This document shows, one piece after another, positions 18,062 through 27,828 of a DNA stretch of 64,000 nucleotides. The notes below the pieces were generated by a model. The model was not told the DNA's origin. It did no database searches and worked only from the letters and a program-made list of their open reading frames with translations. Position 1 is the stretch's first letter, and each line of letters begins with the position of its first letter. The position numbers and the translations under genes were made by a program. Origin of the DNA: Rhodospirillaceae bacterium (lineage in GTDB: Bacteria; Pseudomonadota; Alphaproteobacteria; UBA6615); contig JABJEK010000101.1 in NCBI GenBank assembly GCA_018702955.1, positions 50,551-114,550 on the forward strand. Reading direction: 5' to 3'.

Positions 18062-19045
18062 CTAGTCGATCGTCACGACCACGCCGCCGACCTGGCGGCC
18101 TTCCTCGACCAGCTCATGCGCGGCCGCGATGTCGTCCAGCGGGAATTCGCATGCGACCCGGCTGGTCAGCTTGTCCTCCGCCATCCAGCGGGAGATATCC
18201 GCCACGCTCTGCATTTTGAAGTCCTCGGCCATGGTGAAACAGCCGATGATGTGCAGGGTCGGCGCCTTCGCCAGCAGCTTGTAGAAGGGATAAGGCACCA
18301 CCGGCTCGGCCATGGAGGCATAGGCCGCGATGGCAGCACCGGTTTTGAGGACTTTAACCGTCGTTTCGATATTCCCGCCGAGCTCGACCTCGACCACCCG
18401 GTCGACGCCCTTGCCGTCGGTTAATTCCTTCACCCGCGCGGCGACGTCCTCGGTCTTGTAGTTGATCGTGTGGGCCGCACCGTCTTCCATGGCGCGCGCC
18501 GCTTTTTCATCGGAACTGACCGTGCCGATCACGGTTGCGCCGCCGTTTCGCGCCATCTGCACGGCATAATTGCCCACGGCCCCGGCCGCACCGGTCACCA
18601 GAATCGTCTGGCCGTCGACGGGTCCGTCCGTGAAGACGGCCGCATGGGCCGTCATCGCGGGAATACCCAGACAGGCCCCCGCGGCGAAACTCTGGCCCTC
18701 CGGCAACAGGTTTGCACGGGTGGCATCAATGGCGATGTACTCGGCAGCGGTCCCGTTGGCGCGGCGCATATGCCCTTCAAACAGCCAGACCCGTTCGCCG
18801 ACCCGGCCCGCATCGACGCCCGCACCGACCGCCTCGATGACGCCGGCACCATCGAAATGCGGGATCATCACGTCGCCCATCATGGGTCCGCGCAGCCCCG
18901 CCCGGCGCTTCACATCCAGCGGGTTGATGCCCGTGGCATGCACCCTGACCAGCACCTCACCGTCACCGGCCACCGGCGTGTCCTGTTCACCGGTCTGGAA
19001 TATATCTTTCGCCTCGCCGAATTCGGCATACCAAGCTGCACGCAT
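18062..19045 (-). CDS. Zinc-free medium-chain reductase, NADPH:quinone oxidoreductase type
   Basis: 327 residues, QOR-like branch of the MDR superfamily that reduces quinones or enones with NADPH. The GroES-like N-domain (VHATGINPLDVKRRAG) and Rossmann region (TILVTGAAGAVGNYAVQMARNGG) are clear. The zinc-binding cysteines of alcohol dehydrogenases are absent. The start at 19045 follows GGGGGAAAGCAA; a further in-frame Met at 19117 adds non-family sequence. Substrate unknown. Confidence 0.85.
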   Translation of the reverse strand: MRAAWYAEFGEAKDIFQTGEQDTPVAGDGEVLVRVHATGINPLDVKRRAGLRGPMMGDVMIPHFDGAGVIEAVGAGVDAGRVGERVWLFEGHMRRANGTAAEYIAIDATRANLLPEGQSFAAGACLGIPAMTAHAAVFTDGPVDGQTILVTGAAGAVGNYAVQMARNGGATVIGTVSSDEKAARAMEDGAAHTINYKTEDVAARVKELTDGKGVDRVVEVELGGNIETTVKVLKTGAAIAAYASMAEPVVPYPFYKLLAKAPTLHIIGCFTMAEDFKMQSVADISRWMAEDKLTSRVACEFPLDDIAAAHELVEEGRQVGGVVVTID

Positions 19046-19259
19046 TTGCTTTCCCCCACTGAAATTATTCAGACCAATATAGTCCCGATGACCGGCAGGG
19101 CCAGCCATCTCCCCCAACCATCCCGGGAGCGGTTACTCAGATTTCGAATTGCCGCAAGCGGAAATACAGCGATCACGAATCAGCTTATCCTCGTGTTTCA
19201 CCGAACTCACCGACGATGAGTAGGGTGTGGGGACGCAAGCATCACTAGGGTGCAGCGCT

Positions 19260-20810
19260 ATGACCACGAGCGATATGACAGACCCGATGGCCGACGAAGC
19301 TGCCAACATCACACCTCTGCACGGGGATGAGGGTGGAATCGGATTCCGGTCCCCGCCGCATAATTTCGAAGCGGAGATGGCGCTTCTGGGGGCAATTCTC
19401 GTGAACAACCGCTCGTTCGAGCGTGTTCAGGAGTTCCTGTTCCCCGAGCATTTCGCCGATCCTGCCCATGCCAGCGTCTACGCCGCCTGTGCGCATCTGA
19501 TCGAGCACGGCCAGATCGCCGACCCCGTCACCCTGAAGAATTATTTCAAGGACGACGCGGATTTGCAGGCCATCGGCGGTCAGAGCTATATCGCCGAACT
19601 GGCGAATGCGGTCATCACCATCCAGAACGCGCTTGATCTGGGCCGCGAAGTCTATGACTGCTTCCTGCGGCGCGAGTTGATCGATATCGGCGGCCAGGTC
19701 GTCAATGGTGCCTATGAATACGAGCTCGACACCCCGGCACCGCAGCAGATCGAGCGGGCCGAGGAAATGCTCTTCCAGCTTGCCGAGGAAGGCTCCACCG
19801 AGACCGGTTTCCGGGACTTCAAGAGCGCCGTTACCGGCGCGATCGACATGGCCGCGGCGGCCTATAAGCGCGACGGCCAGCTTGTGGGCGTGCCGACCGG
19901 CTTTACCGACCTAGACAAGCTTCTCGGCGGCCTGCACGAATCCGATCTGGTGATCATCGCCGCACGACCTTCCATGGGCAAAACCGCGCTGGCCACCAAC
20001 GTCGCCTACCACGCAGCCTCCACGAAGCAGCGCAAGGATGGGCCCGACGGGACCGAGATCGAGGAATCCGAGAGCGTCGCGTTCTTTTCACTCGAAATGT
20101 CGGCCGAGCAGCTCGCCACGCGCATTATCTCGGAGCAGGCGCATGTGCGCTCGGATTCGATCCGCCGGGGCGACGTGCGCGAGGAGGAATACAACCGGGT
20201 CTTCGCCGTTTCCCAGGCGTTGCATGGGCTTAAGCTGTTCATCGACGACACACCGGCATTGACCATGTCGCAAATCCGGACCCGGGCGCGGCGCCTCAAG
20301 CGCCAGCACGGGCTCAGCCTGATCATCATCGACTATCTCCAGCTCATCAATCCGCCGGCCAACAGCCGCGGCGACAACCGGGTCCAGGAGGTCTCCCAGA
20401 TCACCCGCGGCCTTAAGGCGCTGGCGAAGGAACTGAATGTTCCCGTGATTGCGTTGAGCCAGTTGTCCCGCGCAGTCGAGCAGCGCGAAGACAAGCGCCC
20501 GCAACTGTCGGACCTGCGTGAATCGGGCTCGATCGAGCAGGACGCCGATGTCGTCACTTTCATCTATCGCGAGGAATATTACCGCGAGCGCGAGCAACCG
20601 ACCCCGCGCGACAGCGAGAAGCAGGAAACCTATCTCGAACGCCAACATCGGCATGATGAACTCATGGAAAAATGCCGGGGTAAGGCAGAGGTGATCATCG
20701 CCAAACAGAGGCACGGGCCGATCGGGACAGTGGTGCTGCAGTTCAACGGCGACTACACACAGTTCGCCGACCTGTCGCCCGACGACTATCTGCCCGAGGA
20801 CCGGTACTAA
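19260..20810 (+). CDS. dnaB: Replicative DNA helicase DnaB
   Basis: Hexameric 5'-3' helicase at the replication fork. 516 residues from the ATG at 19260. An in-frame GTG at 19227 would add 11 residues without family support. N-domain (PHNFEAEMALLGAIL), helical linker, then the RecA-like ATPase domain with Walker A RPSMGKTALATN (Lys241), SLEMSAEQLATR, IIIDYLQLI and SQLSRAVEQREDKRP. No intein interrupts the ATPase motifs. Seven bases separate it from the alr start. Confidence 0.96.
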   Translation: MTTSDMTDPMADEAANITPLHGDEGGIGFRSPPHNFEAEMALLGAILVNNRSFERVQEFLFPEHFADPAHASVYAACAHLIEHGQIADPVTLKNYFKDDADLQAIGGQSYIAELANAVITIQNALDLGREVYDCFLRRELIDIGGQVVNGAYEYELDTPAPQQIERAEEMLFQLAEEGSTETGFRDFKSAVTGAIDMAAAAYKRDGQLVGVPTGFTDLDKLLGGLHESDLVIIAARPSMGKTALATNVAYHAASTKQRKDGPDGTEIEESESVAFFSLEMSAEQLATRIISEQAHVRSDSIRRGDVREEEYNRVFAVSQALHGLKLFIDDTPALTMSQIRTRARRLKRQHGLSLIIIDYLQLINPPANSRGDNRVQEVSQITRGLKALAKELNVPVIALSQLSRAVEQREDKRPQLSDLRESGSIEQDADVVTFIYREEYYREREQPTPRDSEKQETYLERQHRHDELMEKCRGKAEVIIAKQRHGPIGTVVLQFNGDYTQFADLSPDDYLPEDRY

Positions 20811-20817
20811 AGCATTG

Positions 20818-21966
20818 ATGGCCCGCGATATCGTCATTCCGGCCGACGCCGGCGCGGTCGTCATCGTGGACCTGGACGCGATCGCCGAGAATTACCGCCT
20901 GATCCAGTCCACATGCCCCGGCGCAGAGGTCGGCGCTGCGGTGAAAGCCGATGCCTACGGTCTCGGTGTCGGCCCGGTGACCGCCGCACTTTCCGATGCA
21001 GGTTGCACAACCTTCTTTGTGGCCACGCCGGCCGAGGGAACGCATCTGCGCAAAACAAATGCGACGGCCGAAATCGTCGTCCTCAACGGGCCGGAGCCCG
21101 GAAATATCGCGACGCTCCTCGATAGCCGGCTGACACCGACGCTCAACAGCCTGCCCCAGATCGAGACATGGGCCGCCGCGAGCGCAAATGCGCCCATGGA
21201 GGCCTGGCTCCATATCGATACCGGCATGAACCGGCTGGGTCTGGGTCCTGGGGAACTCGAGGCCCTGATCGCCAAACCCGCCCGCCTGGATGGAATCCGG
21301 ATATCGACGATCCTGAGCCACCTCGCCTGCGCCGACACACCGGACCATCCGATGAACGCGGCCCAGCGAGACAGTTTCACGGCCACGTGCGAACTCCTTA
21401 CCGCGATCACCGGGCCAGTTCGGACCAGTCTGGCGAATTCTCCGGGTGTCTTCCTGGGGTCTGAGTATCATTTCAATATGGTCCGTCCGGGCGCGTCACT
21501 CTACGGGATTCGGCCGAGCGCAGAACGCCCCAACCCCATGAAGCAAGTAGTTGAAATTTATACAAAAATTCTGCAAGTACGTGACGTTGACACCCCCATG
21601 ACCGTTGGATACGGTGCCGCCCATCAGGTCACCGGAACCCGTCGGATCGCGACCCTCGCGGCAGGCTATGCCGACGGATACCCCCGCGCCGCCGGAAACA
21701 CGGCCGGTCATACGGAGGGCAAGAGTATGTGCGCCTTTATCGACGGACAGCCCGCCCCGCTCGCGGGACGAATTTCCATGGATCTGATCACCATCGATGT
21801 CACCGACCTTCCTGCAGCGCTTTGTCGTCCCGGGCAAACGGTCGAACTGCTGGGACCCAACGTCACCCCCGACGACCTCGCGGATGCCGCCGGAACCATC
21901 GCCTATGAAGTCCTCAGCCGGCTGGGACCGCGATTGCAGGTCGAATATCGCGGCGGGACAAACTGA
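20818..21966 (+). CDS. alr: Alanine racemase
   Basis: PLP-dependent interconversion of L- and D-alanine for peptidoglycan. 382 residues from the ATG at 20818; a TTG at 20815 precedes it directly. The PLP-binding Lys43 is in AAVKADAYGLG. The catalytic Tyr lies in the TVGYGAAH segment, followed by LAAGYADGYPR and GRISMDLITIDVT. The order dnaB-alr-mlaE-mlaF-radA is seen in other alphaproteobacteria. Confidence 0.95.
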   Translation: MARDIVIPADAGAVVIVDLDAIAENYRLIQSTCPGAEVGAAVKADAYGLGVGPVTAALSDAGCTTFFVATPAEGTHLRKTNATAEIVVLNGPEPGNIATLLDSRLTPTLNSLPQIETWAAASANAPMEAWLHIDTGMNRLGLGPGELEALIAKPARLDGIRISTILSHLACADTPDHPMNAAQRDSFTATCELLTAITGPVRTSLANSPGVFLGSEYHFNMVRPGASLYGIRPSAERPNPMKQVVEIYTKILQVRDVDTPMTVGYGAAHQVTGTRRIATLAAGYADGYPRAAGNTAGHTEGKSMCAFIDGQPAPLAGRISMDLITIDVTDLPAALCRPGQTVELLGPNVTPDDLADAAGTIAYEVLSRLGPRLQVEYRGGTN

Positions 21967-21968
21967 TC

Positions 21969-22739
21969 ATGCGTTTTCTGGCATCCATCGGCCGTGGCAC
22001 GATCTCCACCTTCGCAACGATCGGCCAGATCGCGGTCTTCGCGGGCATCGGCCTGTATCACTGCGTGCGACCGCCCTTCTATCCACGGCTGATCGTCCAG
22101 CAGATGATCGAAATCGGCTATTACTCGCTGCCGGTCGTGGGCCTGACGGCTATTTTCACCGGCGCCGTCCTCGCGTTGCAGAGTTTCAACGGCTTCGGGT
22201 TTGCCGGCGAAGCCACGATCGCCAACGTCGTCGTCTGGGGTATCACACGCGAACTGGGTCCCGTCCTCGCCGGCCTGATGGTCGCCGGGCGCATCGGCGC
22301 CGCGATGGCCGCAGAAATCGGCACCATGCGCGTCACCGAACAGATCGACGCCCTGACCACGCTGTCGACCAATCCCTACAAGTATCTCGTCGCGCCGCGC
22401 CTGATCGCCGCCATCGCCATGCTGCCGCTGCTGGTCCTCGTCGCGGATGTTATCGGCGTGCTCGGCGGGTTTCTGGTCTCGGTCTACGATTTCGGCTTCA
22501 ACCCAACCACCTATCTGAAGAGCACCTGGGACAGCCTGGACGGGACCGGCTTCGTCTCCGGGCTGGTCAAGGCAGCGGTGTTCGGCTTCCTCGTTGCCCT
22601 GATGGGGACCTATCACGGCTACCACTCTAAGGGTGGCGCGCAGGGTGTCGGTCAGGCGACGACCAACGCGGTGGTCTCGGCCTCAATCCTCCTCCTGCTG
22701 TTCAACTTCATCATCACCGCCGTGTTCTTCGCCTCATGA
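21969..22739 (+). CDS. mlaE: ABC transporter permease MlaE
   Basis: Permease of the MlaFEDB phospholipid transporter, which keeps the outer leaflet asymmetric by retrograde lipid transport. 256 residues with the MlaE domain: an N-terminal interfacial helix, then five hydrophobic segments, with FTGAVLALQSF and the conserved EIGTMRVTEQIDAL loop. Two bases after alr; its stop overlaps the mlaF start (ATGA). The substrate-binding MCE protein MlaD and STAS protein MlaB are not adjacent. Confidence 0.92.
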   Translation: MRFLASIGRGTISTFATIGQIAVFAGIGLYHCVRPPFYPRLIVQQMIEIGYYSLPVVGLTAIFTGAVLALQSFNGFGFAGEATIANVVVWGITRELGPVLAGLMVAGRIGAAMAAEIGTMRVTEQIDALTTLSTNPYKYLVAPRLIAAIAMLPLLVLVADVIGVLGGFLVSVYDFGFNPTTYLKSTWDSLDGTGFVSGLVKAAVFGFLVALMGTYHGYHSKGGAQGVGQATTNAVVSASILLLLFNFIITAVFFAS

Positions 22740-23518
22740 CGGCCCCCGGCGATGCGCCGAAGATTTCGGTCCGGGGCCTGCACAAGGCTTTCGGCACCAA
22801 CGAAGTCCTGCGCGGTATCGACCTGGACCTGCCCGCCGGTCAGTCTCTCGCCGTGATCGGTGGATCGGGCACCGGCAAATCGGTCCTGATCAAAAGTATC
22901 ATCGGCCTGCTGGAACCGGATTCGGGCTCCATTCTGATTGATGGCGAGGAAACCCTCGGCCTGTCGCCGGGCGAGCGCGAGCGGGTCACCCGGAAATTCG
23001 GCATGCTGTTCCAGGGTGCGGCCCTGTTCGACAGTCTTCCCGTCTGGGAAAATGTCGCTTTCGGATTGATCCAGAGCCAGGGTGTCCGCCGCCGGGACGC
23101 ACGCGAGGCAGCGCTGGAGGCGATGAACATGGTCGGCCTCGACACCGATATCGCCGACCGGTCCCCGGCGGAGTTGTCGGGCGGCATGCAGAAACGCGCC
23201 GGCCTGGCGCGGGCCATCGCGACAAAGCCGGAAATCATGTTCTTCGATGAACCGACAACCGGTCTCGACCCGATCATGGGCAGTGTCATCGACAGCCTGA
23301 TTGTGAAATCCGTTCGCGAACTGGGCGCGACGGCACTGACGATTACACATGACATGGCGAGCGCGCGGCGAATCGCCGACAATGTGGCCATGATTTACCA
23401 AGGTCGGATCGTGTGGCACGGTCCGGTCGCCGAGATCGATCACTCTGGAAATGACATGGTCGACCAGTTCATCAACGGACGCTCCATCGGGCCGATCCAG
23501 CTTCAGGTTGCGGTCTAG
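22736..23518 (+). CDS. mlaF: ABC transporter ATP-binding protein MlaF
   Basis: ATPase partner of MlaE. 260 residues. Walker A GGSGTGKS at 42-49, Q-loop FQGAALFDSLPVWENV, signature LSGGMQKR at 147-154 and Walker B FFDEPTTGLDP at 169-179. The LFDSLPVWEN segment is characteristic of the Mla/Ttg2A class. The start overlaps the mlaE stop by four bases, so the pair is translationally coupled. radA follows three bases after its stop. Confidence 0.93.
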   Translation: MTAPGDAPKISVRGLHKAFGTNEVLRGIDLDLPAGQSLAVIGGSGTGKSVLIKSIIGLLEPDSGSILIDGEETLGLSPGERERVTRKFGMLFQGAALFDSLPVWENVAFGLIQSQGVRRRDAREAALEAMNMVGLDTDIADRSPAELSGGMQKRAGLARAIATKPEIMFFDEPTTGLDPIMGSVIDSLIVKSVRELGATALTITHDMASARRIADNVAMIYQGRIVWHGPVAEIDHSGNDMVDQFINGRSIGPIQLQVAV

Positions 23519-23521
23519 GCG

Positions 23522-24928
23522 ATGGCGCGCGCGACAAGCAACTTCACCTGCCAGTCCTGCGGCGCCGTACACCGCAAGTGGAGCGGCAAGTGCGACGGCT
23601 GCGGCGAATGGAACTCGATCGTCGAGGAATCCGGTGAAATCAACGTGCCCAAGGGTGTCACCAAGGCCGGCGGCAAGGCCGTCGCGTTCACATCCCTGGA
23701 CGGCGCTCCAGACGAGCGCTCCCGGCGCATGACCGGCATGGCCGAACTCGACCGGGTTTGCGGCGGCGGCATGGTCCCGGGTTCAGCACTACTGGTCGGC
23801 GGTGATCCTGGAATCGGCAAATCGACGCTGCTGCTGCAGGCGGCCGCGATGCTCGCCAAATCCGGCGCCTCCGTCGCCTATATCTCGGGCGAGGAAGCCG
23901 TCGATCAAATCCGCCTGCGGGCCGCACGCCTCGGGCTGGCCGACGCACCGGTCGACCTGGCGTCGGCCACCAATGTCCGCGATATCCTCGCCGCGCTGGA
24001 CACCGCCGGCGGCGCCGACGTCGCGATTATCGATTCCATCCAGACCATGTATGCCGACAACCTCGATTCCGCGCCCGGCACCGTGGCCCAGGTCCGCACC
24101 TGCGCGCAGGAGCTGATCCGCGTTGCCAAGCGGCGCGGCGTGACCATGATCCTGGTCGGACATGTCACCAAGGAAGGTGCGATTGCCGGCCCTCGGGTGC
24201 TCGAGCATATGGTCGACGCCGTGCTTTATTTTGAAGGCGAGCGCGCCAACCAGTACCGCCTGCTGCGGGCGGTCAAGAACCGCTTCGGCGCCACGGACGA
24301 GATCGGCGTCTTCGAGATGACCGATGCGGGCCTCGCCGAGGTCGAGAATCCGTCGGAACTGTTTATCGCCGGGCATAGCGACACAACCAGCGGCTCCGCG
24401 GTATTTGCCGGTATCGAGGGCACGCGCCCCCTGCTGGTCGAGATTCAGGCGCTGGTCGCGCCGACCGCGCTCGGCACACCACGCCGCGCCGTGGTCGGCT
24501 GGGATTCGAGCCGTCTGGCGATGATCATCGCGGTCCTGCAGACCCGATGCGGCATGAATCTGGGCTCCCATGACGTCTATCTGAATGTCGCGGGCGGCCT
24601 GCGGGTGGGCGAGCCCGCCGCCGACCTGGCTGTGGCCGCAGCACTGGTCTCGGCCCACCTGGAACAGCCCCTGCCGCCGCGCACCGTTGTCTTTGGCGAA
24701 ATCGGGCTCGGCGGCGAAGTCCGCGGCGTCGGCCAGGCCGATGCCCGCATGCGCGAGGCCGAGAAGCTCGGGTTTGAGCGCGCCTGGACGCCGCCGCTCG
24801 GCACCGGCCGCAAGCAAAGCGGCAAGAAGGCCCAGACCAGCCTCAATGTCGGCGAGATCGCAAAATTACGTGACCTCTTCGACCGCTTCGACGCGACGCC
24901 GCAACGCGGCAATCTGGCGACGGTCTAG
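23522..24928 (+). CDS. radA: DNA repair protein RadA
   Basis: RecA-related branch-migration helicase acting in recombinational repair. 468 residues. N-terminal zinc finger with Cys10, Cys13, Cys24 and Cys27, Walker A GGDPGIGKST (93-102), the RadA-specific KNRFG motif (252-256) and a C-terminal Lon-protease-like domain. That domain starts with LNVAGGLRVGEPAADLAVA and lacks proteolytic function in this family. Confidence 0.96.
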   Translation: MARATSNFTCQSCGAVHRKWSGKCDGCGEWNSIVEESGEINVPKGVTKAGGKAVAFTSLDGAPDERSRRMTGMAELDRVCGGGMVPGSALLVGGDPGIGKSTLLLQAAAMLAKSGASVAYISGEEAVDQIRLRAARLGLADAPVDLASATNVRDILAALDTAGGADVAIIDSIQTMYADNLDSAPGTVAQVRTCAQELIRVAKRRGVTMILVGHVTKEGAIAGPRVLEHMVDAVLYFEGERANQYRLLRAVKNRFGATDEIGVFEMTDAGLAEVENPSELFIAGHSDTTSGSAVFAGIEGTRPLLVEIQALVAPTALGTPRRAVVGWDSSRLAMIIAVLQTRCGMNLGSHDVYLNVAGGLRVGEPAADLAVAAALVSAHLEQPLPPRTVVFGEIGLGGEVRGVGQADARMREAEKLGFERAWTPPLGTGRKQSGKKAQTSLNVGEIAKLRDLFDRFDATPQRGNLATV

Positions 24929-24930
24929 CC

Positions 24931-25596
24931 ATGGAATTCGGCGGCTTCAGCATATTCGACATCGCAGTGCTCGCGATCATCTTCCTGGGCGCCCTGTTCG
25001 GGCTGGTCACGGGGTTCGTGCGCGGCGGCCTGTTCGTCGCATCGTGGATCGGCGCCGGCCTGATCACGATCTTCGGGCTCGAGCATGTCTCGCCGATTTC
25101 CGCTCAATACATCAATCCGGAATGGCTGGCCGACCTGGTCGCCGGCGCGGTGCTGTTCATTGTCGCCCTGATCGTGCTCCATCTGTTGAGCCATATCCTC
25201 AGCGGCTGGGTCCGCGCGGGCCGGCTCAATGCGCTCGATCGTTCGCTCGGGCTGTTGGCCGGTCTGGCGACGGCCGGAATCGTCATTTCCGTCGCGTTTC
25301 TCTTCCTCAGTGATGTCTTCGGCGACGACCCGCCGCCCTGGGTCGAGTCGGCACGTACCCTGCCCGTGGTCGAACGCGGCGCGCTTCTGGTGAAGGAATT
25401 TTTGCCGGCGAAGATCATTGGCGAGACAGGGAACGCGCTCGAACGCGCCCAGGAACGCGCCAACGATATCGACGCCGCACGCGAAGCGCTCGACCGTCTC
25501 ACCCAGCCACCCGAATCCTCTGCGCCGCGGCCTCAAGAAGGGTATAACGAGCGCGAGCGCGACGGCCTCGAAGATCTGATCCGGCGGAACCAGTGA
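24931..25596 (+). CDS. cvpA: CvpA family membrane protein
   Basis: Four-helix inner-membrane protein of the CvpA family, needed for colicin V production in E. coli and linked to envelope homeostasis. Its molecular activity is not established. 221 residues. The family opening FSIFDIAVLAIIFLGALFGL and the LNALDRSLGLLAG segment are clear. The last 60 residues are charged and cytosolic-looking. Directly upstream of purF, as in many proteobacteria, with a 4-base overlap (GTGA). Confidence 0.88.
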   Translation: MEFGGFSIFDIAVLAIIFLGALFGLVTGFVRGGLFVASWIGAGLITIFGLEHVSPISAQYINPEWLADLVAGAVLFIVALIVLHLLSHILSGWVRAGRLNALDRSLGLLAGLATAGIVISVAFLFLSDVFGDDPPPWVESARTLPVVERGALLVKEFLPAKIIGETGNALERAQERANDIDAAREALDRLTQPPESSAPRPQEGYNERERDGLEDLIRRNQ

Positions 25597-27068
25597 CCAA
25601 CATCTTTACAACCCACCCGTTCCAGGCCGGCAGCGACCCGGACAAGTTCCACGAAGAGTGCGGCGTTTTCGGCGTCTTCGGGACCGAAGATGCCGCGGCA
25701 TTCGCCGCGCTCGGCCTGCACGCCCTGCAGCATCGCGGGCAGGAAGCAGCCGGGATCGTGTCGTATGACGGCAAGCGCTTCCACCCGCACCGGTCGATGG
25801 GCCTCGTCGGCGACATCTTCAGTGACCGGGAAGTGATCGACCGGATGCCGGGCGATTCCGCCATCGGACATAACCGATACTCGACCGCCGGCGAGACGGT
25901 TTTGCGCAATGTGCAACCGCTCTATGCCGACTACAGCTTCGGCGGGCTGGCACTGGCACATAACGGCAACCTGACCAATGCCCGCCAGCTGCGCCGTGAG
26001 CTCGTCCAGGCGGGCTCCCTCTTCCAATCGACGATGGATACGGAGGTGATCCAGCATCTGATCGCCACCAGCCGCGAGGCGCGCCTCCTCGACCGGGTCA
26101 TCGAGGCGTTGCGTGCGATCGACGGTGCCTATTCTCTCGTCGCGCTGTCGCGCCGCAAGCTGATCGGTGCGCGCGACCCCCTCGGTGTGCGGCCGCTCGT
26201 CCTGGGACAGATCGGCGAGGCCTGGATCTTGGCGTCGGAAACCTGCGCACTCGACATCATCGGCGCAGATTTCGTGCGCGACGTGGAACCGGGAGAAATC
26301 ATCGTCATCGACGATGACGGCCTGCATTCCCATAAGCCCAGCCCGCCGATGCGCAAGCGCTTCTGCATCTTCGAATACATCTACTTCGCACGGCCGGACT
26401 CCAATGTTGACGGCAAGAACGTCTACGAGGCCCGCAAGGCGATCGGCGCGCAAATGGCCCGCGAAACACCCGTAGATGCCGATCTGGTGATCCCGGTGCC
26501 CGACAGCGGCGTGCCGGCGGCCATCGGCTACGCGGCAGAGGCCGCAATTCCGTTCGAACTCGGCCTGATCCGCAACCATTATGTCGGGCGCACCTTTATC
26601 GAGCCGACCGACGAAATCCGCCATCTGGGTGTCCGTCTGAAACACAATGCCAACCGCGGCCAACTTGAAGGCAAACGGGTGATCCTCGTCGATGACAGCA
26701 TCGTCCGGGGTACGACGTCGAAAAAGATCGTCGAAATGGTCCGCAATGCCGGCGCAACCGAGGTGCATGTCAGGATTTCCAGCCCGCCCACCAAGAGCCC
26801 CTGCTTCTATGGCATCGACACGCCGCAGGCCTCCGAACTCCTGGCTGCGAACAAAGACGTGGATGAAATCCGTCAGCTGATCGGCGCCGACAGCCTCGCT
26901 TATGTGTCCATGGACGGGCTCTACCGCGCCATGGGTGAGACGGGACGCGACAACGACGCCCCGCAATATTGCGACGCCTGCTTCAGTGGCGAATATCCAA
27001 TTACGCTCACCGACATGAACGACACCGACAACACGTCGCAGATGTCGCTCCTCGCCGAGCTGGCCTAG
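25593..27068 (+). CDS. purF: Amidophosphoribosyltransferase PurF, Fe-S type
   Basis: First committed step of purine synthesis: PRPP plus glutamine gives phosphoribosylamine. 491 residues from a GTG start overlapping cvpA. The nucleophile Cys23 follows a 22-residue propeptide that must be removed. The PRPP-binding loop VILVDDSIVRGTT is at 363-375. Cysteines at 258 (RFCIFEY), 404 (SPCFYG), 460 and 463 (YCDAC) match the 4Fe-4S ligand pattern of the Bacillus-type enzyme. That type is oxygen-sensitive, unlike the cluster-free E. coli enzyme. Confidence 0.96.
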   Translation: MTNIFTTHPFQAGSDPDKFHEECGVFGVFGTEDAAAFAALGLHALQHRGQEAAGIVSYDGKRFHPHRSMGLVGDIFSDREVIDRMPGDSAIGHNRYSTAGETVLRNVQPLYADYSFGGLALAHNGNLTNARQLRRELVQAGSLFQSTMDTEVIQHLIATSREARLLDRVIEALRAIDGAYSLVALSRRKLIGARDPLGVRPLVLGQIGEAWILASETCALDIIGADFVRDVEPGEIIVIDDDGLHSHKPSPPMRKRFCIFEYIYFARPDSNVDGKNVYEARKAIGAQMARETPVDADLVIPVPDSGVPAAIGYAAEAAIPFELGLIRNHYVGRTFIEPTDEIRHLGVRLKHNANRGQLEGKRVILVDDSIVRGTTSKKIVEMVRNAGATEVHVRISSPPTKSPCFYGIDTPQASELLAANKDVDEIRQLIGADSLAYVSMDGLYRAMGETGRDNDAPQYCDACFSGEYPITLTDMNDTDNTSQMSLLAELA

Positions 27069-27077
27069 GTAAATTCA

Positions 27078-27803
27078 ATGTCGGATACGACCGCACATAC
27101 CGGCGCACTTGCCGGCCGCGTGGCCCTGATCACCGGCGCATCGCGCGGGGTGGGTGCGGCAGTCGCCAAGCGATTTGCCGCCGAGGGTGCCCATGTAATC
27201 CTGCTCGCTCGCACGGTTGGTGGCCTCGAGGAAATCGACGACGCGATCAAGACCGCAGGCGGTCAGGCCACGCTGGTGCCGTGCGATCTGACGGAGTTCG
27301 AGGCGATCGACACGCTGGGACCGGCTCTGCTGGAACGTTTCGACAAGCTCGACATCCTCGTCGGCAATGCCGGCGCTCTGGGCGAGATGACACCCCTCAC
27401 CCACTATGACGCCAAGGCGTGGCACGAGGTCTTCGACGTCAATGTACATGCAAACTGGCGTCTGATCCGAACACTGGACCCGCTGTTGCGCCGCTCGGAT
27501 GCCGGGCGCGCGATCATGGTGACGAGCGGTGCCGCATCCAATCCACGCGCCTTCTGGGGTGCCTACGCGGTGACCAAGGCGGCCCTGGAAACGCTGGTGC
27601 ATGTCTGGGCGTCGGAGCTGGCAGACACCAACGTGCGCGTCAATCTGCTCAACCCCGGTGCGACACGGACCGGCATGCGCGCGGCGGCCTTTCCCGGCGA
27701 AGACCCGGAAACGCTCAAGACACCCGAGGACATCACCGGAACGTTCGTGGAACTGGCGTCAGCGGAATGCACACGGCATGGCGACCTGATCGACCTCGCC
27801 TGA
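27078..27803 (+). CDS. Short-chain dehydrogenase, YciK-like
   Basis: 241-residue SDR. TGASRGVG near residues 19-26, VGNAGALGEMTPL, and the catalytic Ser...Tyr-Ala-Val-Thr-Lys in GAYAVTKAALE. The LNPGATRTGMRAAAFPGEDP tail with a short C terminus resembles the YciK group of SDRs without known substrate. Nine bases after purF, so probably in the same transcript, and convergent with der. Confidence 0.83.
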   Translation: MSDTTAHTGALAGRVALITGASRGVGAAVAKRFAAEGAHVILLARTVGGLEEIDDAIKTAGGQATLVPCDLTEFEAIDTLGPALLERFDKLDILVGNAGALGEMTPLTHYDAKAWHEVFDVNVHANWRLIRTLDPLLRRSDAGRAIMVTSGAASNPRAFWGAYAVTKAALETLVHVWASELADTNVRVNLLNPGATRTGMRAAAFPGEDPETLKTPEDITGTFVELASAECTRHGDLIDLA

Positions 27804-27828
27804 GGGCGTCACCGGCAACGGGCCAAAC

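Noticed and set aside
19260..20810. Possible intein in dnaB
   Set aside because: Walker A, H2-H4 motifs and length (516 residues) are uninterrupted.
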